5,342 bases of DNA. It comes from Psychroflexus sp. GTDB taxonomy: Bacteria; Bacteroidota; Bacteroidia; Flavobacteriales; Flavobacteriaceae. Made by a program: the position numbers and the translations under genes. The notes below the pieces were generated by a model, which saw only the letters and a list, made by a program, of their open reading frames with translations, was not told the DNA's origin and did not search any database. The stretch is from NCBI GenBank assembly GCA_007116535.1, contig SKIG01000173.1, forward strand, positions 1 to 5,342. The letters run 5' to 3'. Each line of letters starts with the position of its first letter. Within the stretch, counting starts at the first letter, position 1. Shown here one piece after another: positions 1 through 5,342 of this stretch.

Positions 1-1
1 C

Positions 2-256
2 TATCAGCAACAATTTGGTACACAAGCTAGAATTCAGTTAAACGATAAGTTTGCTAGTGTAGACGATATTCAGCAGTTTATCTTTGAAGAAAGACAGTCT
101 AAACGAGAAGAAGAAGTAGATTATCTTACTACTGCTATAAAAGTAGACCAAGACACCAACATGGGACTTGTGTCTGATATCAAGCAAGAATTAAGAAAAG
201 CAGAAGCACTAAAAATTAATTACACTACTAGAGAGGGTGATCCAACTAAGTTTTAG
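2..256 (+). CDS. exbD: ExbD/TolR-family biopolymer transporter, C-terminal fragment
   Basis: The last 84 codons of a gene that begins before the window; the reading frame is open from base 2 and stops at TAG 254-256. ExbD proteins are single-pass inner-membrane partners of the ExbB proton channel and pass proton-motive force to TonB-type or related envelope machines. The visible part is the periplasmic domain. Near its end is the usual ExbD sequence: a short strand (AIKVDQDTNMG), a helix (LVSDIKQELRKAEAL) and a final strand (KINYTT), matching the family pattern 'D-T-x-x-G-x-x-x-D-x-x-x-x-L-R-x-A'. The N-terminal membrane helix with its key Asp lies outside the window, so function cannot be checked further. 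A terminator follows directly, so this is the last gene of its operon. In Bacteroidota, exbB and one or two exbD genes often sit before a PorT-type barrel gene, which fits the next gene here. The family assignment is fairly sure; the specific partner system is unknown. Confidence 0.82.
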   Translation, partial: YQQQFGTQARIQLNDKFASVDDIQQFIFEERQSKREEEVDYLTTAIKVDQDTNMGLVSDIKQELRKAEALKINYTTREGDPTKF

Positions 257-273
257 TGATTAAATACAAGTAT

Positions 274-310
274 AAAATGGCATTCAATATAATTGAGTGC
301 CATTTTTTTT
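274..310 (+). terminator. Rho-independent terminator after exbD
   Basis: Arms 276-288 and 292-304 pair over 13 bp, with a single G-U wobble and a 3-nt loop. An uninterrupted T run covers 303-310. The A-rich 5' flank could extend the stem. The structure lies 18-20 nt after the exbD stop codon and is a textbook intrinsic terminator on the + strand. It implies that the downstream barrel gene is transcribed from its own promoter or by read-through. Confidence 0.88.
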
Positions 311-380
311 AAAATATACTTTACCTTAGCAAGCAGAAAAAGGATTGTAATTTTAAGTATTAAAAGAAGGCACACTCATA

Positions 381-1103
381 ATGAAGCCACAATTTAAACT
401 ATTTTTGATTTTTAGCATATTAAGTTTTGCTTGTTTGTCCGACTTAAATGCGCAAGAAAAACAAGAAAAGATTGATTTTTCTGCAGTAGACAGTTTATAC
501 CGAGAAGATCAGTTTTATTTTGGACTAAACATCAATCTACTCAACAATCTCCCAGAAAATGTCTCACAATCGGGTTTTGCAGGTGGTGTAATTGCAGGAT
601 TCATAAGAGATTTCCCAATAAACAAAAGAAGGAATATCGGTTTTGGAGCAGGCTTGGGATTTTCTGGAAACACCTATGGACATAGTCTTTTATTGGATAG
701 AAACGAACTAGGAGAAACAGTTTTTATAGCTTTAGAAGACTCTGAAATTGAATACAATGATAATCGATTTTCTACTTACTTAGTAGAAATGCCACTTCAA
801 TTTAGGTGGCGAACTTCTACTGCTACCAATTCCTCTTTTTATAGAATATATGCTGGGGTTGTTTTAGGATATATGTATCATTTTAGAACAAATTTTCGAC
901 AAGATGAAGGAAGTATTAGAATTTCTAATGTTCCTGAGTTAAACAGGTTTAGAACAGGCTTAAGTCTTTCTATTGGTAGTAATTTTGTTAACTTTCACTT
1001 CCAATACACGCTAAATTCAATGTTTGACGCAAATATTAGTGGTACAAATGAAGCAATTGGGATAGACAAATTTAAATTCGGTCTTATTTTTTACATTTTA
1101 TAA
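381..1103 (+). CDS. PorT-type outer-membrane beta-barrel protein
   Basis: A 240-residue protein with an N-terminal signal peptide: Lys2 and Lys6, a hydrophobic stretch at about residues 7-20, and a likely signal peptidase I cut at Ala24-Gln25, a common site type in Bacteroidota. The mature part has alternating polar/apolar strands rich in Gly and aromatics and ends in a run finishing FYIL, as expected for a small barrel inserted by the Bam machinery. The segments VEMPLQFRWRTST (about 135-147), YRIYAGVVLGY (about 154-164) and the C-terminal FKFGLIFYIL resemble the Bacteroidota PorT family (outer membrane beta-barrel domain, PF13568 type). PorT was named for a role in T9SS secretion in Porphyromonas gingivalis, but the family is broad and most members are uncharacterised, so I give no symbol. 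The ATG at 381 is preceded by AGAAGG at 365-370, a plausible ribosome binding site with a 10-nt spacer. It sits downstream of exbD and its terminator and converges with the next gene. Confidence 0.75.
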   Translation: MKPQFKLFLIFSILSFACLSDLNAQEKQEKIDFSAVDSLYREDQFYFGLNINLLNNLPENVSQSGFAGGVIAGFIRDFPINKRRNIGFGAGLGFSGNTYGHSLLLDRNELGETVFIALEDSEIEYNDNRFSTYLVEMPLQFRWRTSTATNSSFYRIYAGVVLGYMYHFRTNFRQDEGSIRISNVPELNRFRTGLSLSIGSNFVNFHFQYTLNSMFDANISGTNEAIGIDKFKFGLIFYIL

Positions 1104-1116
1104 GCCTTTACTTTTC

Positions 1117-1725
1117 TTATCCAAATACTGCTTGGTAAAAGTAAAATTGAGGTAAGATTCCAACTATAACTCCTACTATTAACTCCAAAAAACTATGGGC
1201 TTTTAGATGTAAACGAGAAGTTGCAGTCCAACCAAGTGCGATAAAACAAAAGCCAAGGACATATAGATTTATATCTCCTAGTAAATACATAAAAATAAAC
1301 GCAAAACTAGCTAACCCACTTACTCCTAACATGTGTAAACTAAGTTTAAACTTAAATAAAATTAAGATTGAAGCTATAATACCTGAGAAAAAGATAGCTG
1401 AAAAGAAATAATACAAATACTCTGTTTGATACACATCTATTACAGTATTGATAATCATTGCCGCAATACAGGTAAAAAAAAGAATAGGGATTTTTCTCTC
1501 ATTAACATTAGGTAGATGAATCGAACTTACCAAATCAAAGTACTTCATCGCAATGAGGAATAAAAGGGGTAACAAAATTGTGAGAATAGCAATTACCAAA
1601 ATGAGGTACTGTTTAAAAGGAACTTCATAAAAAGAGGGAGTATATGAAAAGTAAAAAATAACTCCAGTTAGTGGCATCCACAAAGGATGAAACAAAAAAG
1701 AGCCTATTTTTAAAAAATCATTCAT
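1117..1725 (-). CDS. Multi-pass membrane protein with degenerate PAP2-like motif
   Basis: A 202-residue, very hydrophobic protein with roughly six or seven membrane segments (about 10-28, 39-60, 80-96, 103-124, 133-150, 152-169 and 179-198). There is no signal peptide. Conserved-looking polar sites are HLPNVNERKIP (70-80), K127-S-L-H131-M-x-G134-x-x-G137 and SRLHLKAHSFLE (170-181). The last fits S-R-x5-H-x3-E, which is the third motif of PAP2-type phosphatases (SRx5Hx3D) with Glu for Asp. The first PAP2 motif (Kx6RP) and second (PSGH) are not present in recognisable form, although LHMLGVSG occupies the expected region. It could be a divergent lipid phosphatase or a non-enzymatic relative; I cannot assign a substrate. 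The ATG at 1725 is 2 nt after the rpoN stop, with AAGGAAAG inside the rpoN end (1743-1736) as a Shine-Dalgarno-like site, so translation is probably coupled to rpoN. Its stop lies 13 bp from the converging barrel gene. Confidence 0.8.
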   Translation of the reverse strand: MNDFLKIGSFLFHPLWMPLTGVIFYFSYTPSFYEVPFKQYLILVIAILTILLPLLFLIAMKYFDLVSSIHLPNVNERKIPILFFTCIAAMIINTVIDVYQTEYLYYFFSAIFFSGIIASILILFKFKLSLHMLGVSGLASFAFIFMYLLGDINLYVLGFCFIALGWTATSRLHLKAHSFLELIVGVIVGILPQFYFYQAVFG

Positions 1726-1727
1726 AA

Positions 1728-3176
1728 TTATATTTCTTTCCTTAGTCTAGCGACAGGAATATCTAGTAACTCTCTGTATTTTGCGATGGTTCTTCTAGCA
1801 ATAGGATAGCCTTTTTCAGTAAGAATTTTAGCAAGGTGAGCGTCTGTAAGTGGCTTACGTTTGTCTTCTTTTTGGATTATACTTTCCAATATTTTTTTGA
1901 TTTCTCTTGTAGAAACATCTTCTCCCTTTTCATTTTTCATTGATTCTGAAAAGAAATCTTTAATCAATTTTGTTCCGTAAGGTGTATCTACATACTTACT
2001 ACTTGCCACACGGGAAACTGTCGAAATATCCATTTCTATTTCATCGGCAATATCCTTGAGAATCATTGGCTTCAAATTACGTTCGTCTCCTGTCAAAAAG
2101 TACTCTCGCTGAAAATTGACTATGGCACTCATGGTAACAAATAGCGTTTCCTGACGTTGCTTGATAGCATCTATGAACCACTTCGCTGCATCTAGCTTCT
2201 GCTTAATAAAAAACAATGCCTGCTTGTTCTCTTTACTCTGATTTTTATTTTCTTTATAGGCATTCAGCATGGAAGAATAATCTCTAGAAATATGCATCTG
2301 CGGAACATTTCTTGAATTAAGACTTACTTCCAACTCACCATCTTTTATCCTAACTGTAAAATCAGGAATAACTTGTTCTGTAACACGTGTATCACTCTCA
2401 AATGAAGCTCCTGGTTTTGGATTCAATTTTTCTATTTCCTCTATAACCTCTCTCAGTTCGTCCTCAGAAATGCTATACTTTTGAAGTATTTTTTTGAAAT
2501 GTTTTTTAGAGAACATTTCGAAGGAATTTTCAATTATCGCAAGAGATAACTCATTGATTTTTGTCTTTTCCCTTCTCTTCAATTGAATAGCCAAACACTC
2601 TTGAAGATTTCTAGCGCCGACACCCGCCGGATCTAAGCTATGAACTTTCTTAAGTATATTCTCAACTACGTATGGCTCCGTTATAATGTTTTGCGTAAAT
2701 GCCAAATCATCTACAATATCTTCCAAATCTTGACGAATATAACCCGCATTATCTATGCTTCCAACTAAAAATTCAGCGATAGCAAATTCTTCATCTGTAA
2801 GCGAAAAAGTGTTTAATTGATTGATTAGATACTGAGTAAAACTCTGACCTGATGCGTAGGGGATTTGTTTTTCTTCATCATCTGAAGAGTAATTATTGGC
2901 TTGAAGTCGGTAAGCGGGAATTTCATCATCGCTTAGGTATTCGTCTACATCAAAATCAGTTTCAATTACTTCACGCTCATCATCATATTCATTAGAGAAT
3001 TCGTCTTCTGAATTAGCCTCTGATTCTTTCCCTGATTCTAAAGCAGGATTTTCTTCCAATTCTTGTTTTATTTTTTGTTCAAAAGCAATTGTTGGAAGCT
3101 GAATTAGCTTCATTAATTGAATCTGCTGCGGAGAGAGTTTCTGAGATAACTTAAGTTGAAGTTGTTGCTTTAGCAT
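1728..3176 (-). CDS. rpoN: RNA polymerase sigma-54 factor
   Basis: Full-length, 482 residues, close to the usual family size. Sigma-54 directs core RNA polymerase to -24/-12 promoters and needs an AAA+ activator to open DNA. Region I (about 1-48) is Gln/Leu-rich, with the typical opening MLKQQLQLKLSQKLSPQQIQ, and is the activator-interacting part. Region II (about 50-105) is a strongly acidic linker: 18 of the 36 residues at 51-86 are Asp or Glu. The core-binding domain (about 108-300) holds LDPAGVGARNLQECL (181-195) and LNPKPG (251-256). The C-terminal DNA-binding domain contains the helix-turn-helix DIADEIEMDISTVSRV (375-390) followed by KYVDTPYG (394-401), and the RpoN box ARRTIAKYRE (460-469), which differs from the canonical ARRTVAKYRE only by Val to Ile. 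All hallmarks are intact. The ATG at 3176 has no Shine-Dalgarno but lies 16 nt after a perfect TATATTTG. It overlaps nothing and is followed closely by the membrane protein gene. Confidence 0.97.
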   Translation of the reverse strand: MLKQQLQLKLSQKLSPQQIQLMKLIQLPTIAFEQKIKQELEENPALESGKESEANSEDEFSNEYDDEREVIETDFDVDEYLSDDEIPAYRLQANNYSSDDEEKQIPYASGQSFTQYLINQLNTFSLTDEEFAIAEFLVGSIDNAGYIRQDLEDIVDDLAFTQNIITEPYVVENILKKVHSLDPAGVGARNLQECLAIQLKRREKTKINELSLAIIENSFEMFSKKHFKKILQKYSISEDELREVIEEIEKLNPKPGASFESDTRVTEQVIPDFTVRIKDGELEVSLNSRNVPQMHISRDYSSMLNAYKENKNQSKENKQALFFIKQKLDAAKWFIDAIKQRQETLFVTMSAIVNFQREYFLTGDERNLKPMILKDIADEIEMDISTVSRVASSKYVDTPYGTKLIKDFFSESMKNEKGEDVSTREIKKILESIIQKEDKRKPLTDAHLAKILTEKGYPIARRTIAKYRELLDIPVARLRKEI

Positions 3177-3192
3177 AGTTTAAGAATAATAC

Positions 3193-3222
3193 CAAATATA
3201 CGTAAAATTGATGAAAAATAAA
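3193..3222 (-). promoter_or_regulatory. Putative rpoN promoter (Bacteroidota -7 element)
   Basis: Read on the minus strand, 3200-3193 is TATATTTG, a perfect match to the Bacteroidota primary-sigma -7 consensus TAnnTTTG, ending 16 nt before the rpoN ATG. At the expected -33 distance (19-20 nt upstream) there is only a T-rich match (TTT at about 3220-3222), not a full TTG; the nearest good TTG is 26 nt upstream. The implied 5' leader is very short, about 10 nt, and has no Shine-Dalgarno. The position between the asnS terminator and rpoN supports the call. Confidence 0.55.
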
Positions 3223-3245
3223 GTCTCAATAATATAGATAAAACA

Positions 3246-3271
3246 CAAAAAGAGTGTTTCCACTCTTTTTG
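3246..3271 (-). terminator. Intrinsic terminator after asnS
   Basis: A perfect 11-bp inverted repeat, arms 3246-3256 and 3261-3271, with a 4-nt loop. On the minus strand the 3' arm ends in CTCTTTTTG and is followed by TGTTTT, giving a T-rich tail. It lies 32 bp past the asnS stop and upstream of the rpoN promoter, so it should end most asnS transcripts. The stem is nearly symmetrical, but no + strand gene ends here. Confidence 0.75.
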
Positions 3272-3279
3272 AATACTAT

Positions 3280-3303
3280 ATTACGAAAGTTCTATTTCGT
3301 AAT
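3280..3303 (-). repeat. Second hairpin at the asnS stop codon
   Basis: A perfect 9-bp inverted repeat, arms 3280-3288 and 3295-3303, with a 6-nt loop. It touches the last base of the asnS TAA stop (3305-3303). On the minus strand it precedes the T-tailed terminator hairpin by 8 nt and has no T run of its own. It may act as a 3'-end stabiliser or as the first half of a tandem termination region; the role is inferred from position only. Confidence 0.55.
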
Positions 3304-4745
3304 TAAAAAGAAGCATTTTGAGGTGTTCTTGGATAAGGAATTACATCTCTAATATTGGTCATACCTGTTGCAAACAAAACCAAACGCTCGAACCCTAATC
3401 CAAACCCACTATGCTTGCACGTTCCAAATTTGCGGGTATCTAAATACCACCATAATTCTTCTTCATCTATTCCAAGTGCTTGCATTTTAGATAGTAGTAC
3501 GTCGTGTCTTTCTTCCCTCTGAGATCCGCCTACTATTTCACCAATACCTGGAAACAAAATATCCATAGCTCGTACAGTTTTGCCGTCGTCATTCAAACGC
3601 ATGTAAAAGGCTTTGATATTAGCAGGATAATCAAAAAGAATAACAGGGCATTTGAAGTGTTTTTCAACTAAGAAGCGCTCATGCTCACTTTGTAAGTCAG
3701 CACCCCATTCTTCAATCAAGTACTGAAACTTTTTCTTTTTGTTGGGTTTAGAATTCTTTAAAATATCAATTGCTTCCGTATAACTTACTCGTTTGAAATT
3801 ATTATTGATAACAAAATCAATTTTTTCTCTCAATGGCATTGGAGAACGTTCTGCTTCAGGCTTTGTTTTTTCTTCTTGAAGTAATCTATTTTCAAGAAAC
3901 TCTAAATCATCAGGGCATTCTTTGACGATGTAGCTAAGTACATATTTAATGAAATCCTCTGCCAAATCCATATTGCCGTCCAACTCACAAAAAGCTACCT
4001 CAGGCTCAATCATCCAAAACTCAGCTAAATGCCTAGACGTATTGGAATTTTCGGCTCTAAATGTTGGTCCAAAAGTATATACCTTACTTAATCCAAGTGC
4101 AAAAGTTTCTGCTTCTAATTGACCGCTTACAGTAAGGTTGGTCTCCTTACCAAAAAAGTCTTCTTTGAAGTTTACACTTCCATCTTTCTGTTTAGGGACA
4201 TTTGCTAAATCGAAGTTTGTCACTTTAAAGGTCTCCCCTGCTCCTTCTGCGTCAGAGCCTGTAATGATTGGCGTATGTACATAGTTGAAGTCGTTTTCTT
4301 GAAAATACTTGTGTACAGCATAAGACAACTTAGAACGCAATCTCATTACAGCACCAAAAGTATTGGTACGAACTCTCAAATGCGCTTGCTCTCTTAGTTT
4401 TTCAAGCGTGTGTCTTTTAGGGGAAAGTATGGTCTTTCTTACTTCTTCCGGGTCTGCTTCGCCAAGTATTTGCACCTTGCTTACAATAAGCTCGACACGT
4501 TGACCTGTGCCTTCGCTTTCTTTTAGAACACCTTCAACAGAAATAGCAGCACCTACATTTATTTGATTTAAAATCTCCTCGGGAGTATTCTCAAAATCTA
4601 CTACGCACTGTAAGTTGTTTAGTGTTGTACCGTCGTTTAATGCAATGAAACGATTACTTCTGAATGCCCTTACCCAACCGTTTACTTTATGCTCTTTTAG
4701 CAGATTGTCGCTAGTAAGAATATGATTTATAGTTGTCTTTATCAT
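3303..4745 (-). CDS. asnS: Asparagine--tRNA ligase
   Basis: Complete, 480 residues. It charges tRNA-Asn with asparagine using ATP, in the cytoplasm. The N-terminal OB-fold anticodon-binding domain (about 17-100) begins VNGWVRAFRSNRFIALNDGT. The class IIb catalytic core (about 120-480) shows TPIITGSDAEGAGETF (158-173), SGQLEAE (207-213), motif 2 TFRAE (228-232) with SNTSRHLAEF just after, EIVGGSQRE (403-411), and motif 3 GFGLGFERL (447-455). The C-terminal PRTPQNASF is characteristic of AsnRS rather than AspRS. Residues about 280-345 form a charged stretch between motif 2 and the later core that I take to be a family insertion. The ATG at 4745 is chosen because the OB fold follows at the normal distance and a consensus promoter lies 17 nt upstream; there is no clear Shine-Dalgarno. 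It is followed by two hairpins and then rpoN on the same strand. Confidence 0.96.
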   Translation of the reverse strand: MIKTTINHILTSDNLLKEHKVNGWVRAFRSNRFIALNDGTTLNNLQCVVDFENTPEEILNQINVGAAISVEGVLKESEGTGQRVELIVSKVQILGEADPEEVRKTILSPKRHTLEKLREQAHLRVRTNTFGAVMRLRSKLSYAVHKYFQENDFNYVHTPIITGSDAEGAGETFKVTNFDLANVPKQKDGSVNFKEDFFGKETNLTVSGQLEAETFALGLSKVYTFGPTFRAENSNTSRHLAEFWMIEPEVAFCELDGNMDLAEDFIKYVLSYIVKECPDDLEFLENRLLQEEKTKPEAERSPMPLREKIDFVINNNFKRVSYTEAIDILKNSKPNKKKKFQYLIEEWGADLQSEHERFLVEKHFKCPVILFDYPANIKAFYMRLNDDGKTVRAMDILFPGIGEIVGGSQREERHDVLLSKMQALGIDEEELWWYLDTRKFGTCKHSGFGLGFERLVLFATGMTNIRDVIPYPRTPQNASF

Positions 4746-4762
4746 TTTTCAAAATTGAGTGG

Positions 4763-4793
4763 CAAATATACCTTAACCAAATTGATGAAGCAA
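4763..4793 (-). promoter_or_regulatory. asnS promoter, Bacteroidota -33/-7 type
   Basis: On the minus strand, a TTG (4793-4791) is followed by 20 nt and then TATATTTG (4770-4763), matching the Bacteroidota consensus TTG / TAnnTTTG with ideal spacing. The -7 element ends 17 nt before the asnS ATG, so the leader would be about 10 nt. No T-box or other leader structure fits in this space, so there is no sign of tRNA-responsive control. Confidence 0.72.
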
Positions 4794-4838
4794 TAATTTG
4801 TAGTTGATATTTTTGTTGAAAACAGTACAAAACCAGCA

Positions 4839-4858
4839 CCTAAAATGAAGGTTTTAGG
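4839..4858 (-). terminator. Possible weak terminator after the T9SS-cargo gene
   Basis: A 7-bp perfect inverted repeat (arms 4839-4845 and 4852-4858) with a 6-nt loop, 43 nt beyond the stop of the upstream minus-strand gene. The sequence after it on that strand is TGCTGGTTTTG, so the U-tract is broken and termination would be inefficient. The gap 4746-4901 otherwise holds only the asnS promoter. Confidence 0.35.
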
Positions 4859-4901
4859 ATATTCTATACTTGAAAAAACACCCAAGACAATTTTATGGTC
4901 T

Positions 4902-5342
4902 CTACTTCTTTACAAACTTTCTTGTTAAGTTGCCATCGCTTGTACTTACTTTAAGAAAATACATTCCATTGGTAAGTTGACTTACATCTATTTCTCTAAG
5001 ACTTACAGAACTTACTTGCATAACTTGCTTTCCTTGTTCATCGAATATTTCAACTTTAGAAATACCTGAGTAATTTGTGTCTATATGCAGCAAATTACTT
5101 GTGGGATTCGGGTAAATGCTAAAGTCTAAATTTTCAAGGTTAGTGTTACTTAAGGTTGTAGTAAAAAAGGTGGCTAAATCGCCATTTGTGTTGGTGATGT
5201 CTAGGTATAAGGTTTCGTTTTCAGTACGAAATGAATAACTAAAGGGGTTATTAAAAACATAGTTTTGAGGGTCTAGCAGAAAAAACCCATCTATAACCAA
5301 AGATGCTGCGTCGGTACCGTGAATATCGCCAAAGTTTAAATA
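4902..5342 (-). CDS. Secreted protein C-terminus with T9SS type A sorting domain (partial)
   Basis: The reading frame is open to the window edge, so this is the last 146 residues of a longer gene. The frame continues through a TTG at 5300-5298 that could be mistaken for a start. The final ~75 residues are a classic T9SS type A C-terminal sorting domain (TIGR04183/PF18962 type): FSIYPNPTSNLLHID, then KVEIFDEQGKQVMQV, then IDVSQLTNGMYFLKVSTSDG, and a basic end RKFVKK. Such domains send proteins across the outer membrane by type IX secretion and are removed or exchanged for a surface anchor. Before it, about 70 visible residues are rich in short beta-like segments (FSYSFRTENETLYLDITN) and end in a Thr/Asn-rich linker (TTTLSNTNLENLD). 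The passenger's function cannot be told from this part. Stop codon is TAG at 4904-4902. Confidence 0.9.
   Translation of the reverse strand, partial: YLNFGDIHGTDAASLVIDGFFLLDPQNYVFNNPFSYSFRTENETLYLDITNTNGDLATFFTTTLSNTNLENLDFSIYPNPTSNLLHIDTNYSGISKVEIFDEQGKQVMQVSSVSLREIDVSQLTNGMYFLKVSTSDGNLTRKFVKK

Noticed and set aside
279..300. Sigma-54 -24/-12 promoter starting at TGGCAT
   Set aside because: No TTGC follows at the required 5-nt spacing; these bases form the stem of the exbD terminator. I found no convincing -24/-12 site elsewhere in the window.
326..355. Promoter for the barrel gene (TAATTTTA at 348-355 with TTA at 326-328)
   Set aside because: Both elements deviate from the Bacteroidota consensus (TTTA for TTTG, TTA for TTG). 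A promoter is expected in 311-380 after the terminator, but its position cannot be fixed from sequence.
395..440. Lipobox making the barrel protein a lipoprotein (Cys18)
   Set aside because: The residues before Cys18 (S-F-A) lack the Leu-like -3 position, and a standard signal peptidase I site at Ala24-Gln25 fits better, as does the beta-barrel sequence.
4746..4762. T-box or leader attenuator controlling asnS
   Set aside because: The space between the -7 element and the ATG is only 17 nt, too short for any such leader, and T-boxes are mainly a Firmicutes feature.
4845..4928. 27-codon ATG-initiated reading frame on the + strand
   Set aside because: It lies over the tail of the T9SS-cargo gene and the hairpin after it, has no ribosome site or recognisable product, and is of a length expected by chance.
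5298..5300. TTG as the start codon of a 132-residue protein on the minus strand
   Set aside because: The same frame stays open upstream to the window edge (14 more codons without a stop), and the protein is a C-terminal sorting-domain tail, so this is an internal Leu codon of a longer gene.

Overview
The window looks like ordinary core chromosome from a member of the Bacteroidota (Cytophagia/Flavobacteriia-like). The DNA is AT-rich. Two promoters match the Bacteroidota -7 consensus TAnnTTTG exactly, and most genes lack a strong Shine-Dalgarno sequence. One protein ends in a type A sorting domain of the type IX secretion system (T9SS), which is confined to this phylum. A signal-peptide-bearing PorT-type beta-barrel follows an ExbD-type gene. 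No mobile element, CRISPR array, rRNA or tRNA gene was seen.

Layout. On the + strand, the 3' end of an exbD-like gene (2-256) is followed by a strong intrinsic terminator (274-310) and then a complete outer-membrane beta-barrel gene of the PorT type (381-1103). That gene converges, with only 13 bp between stop codons, on a minus-strand block. In transcription order the block is asnS (4745 to 3303), two hairpins (3303 to 3246), rpoN (3176 to 1728) and, 2 nt after the rpoN stop, a small multi-pass membrane protein with a PAP2-like C-terminal motif (1725 to 1117). Upstream of asnS, also on the minus strand, lies the 3' end of a secreted-protein gene with a T9SS sorting domain (5342 to 4902).

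How the genes relate. exbD and the barrel gene plausibly belong to an envelope group (energy transduction and outer membrane). rpoN and the membrane protein are almost certainly co-transcribed and probably translationally coupled. asnS has its own promoter and its own terminator. rpoN has a consensus -7 element just upstream of its ATG, so asnS and rpoN are probably separate transcription units despite being neighbours. No sigma-54 activator gene and no recognisable -24/-12 promoter was found, so the window gives no clue to the sigma-54 regulon.

I see no evidence of an undescribed system. The points most worth a second look are the membrane protein coupled to rpoN, whose PAP2-like motif has Glu in place of Asp and which lacks the other PAP2 motifs, and the matched promoter architecture of asnS and rpoN.
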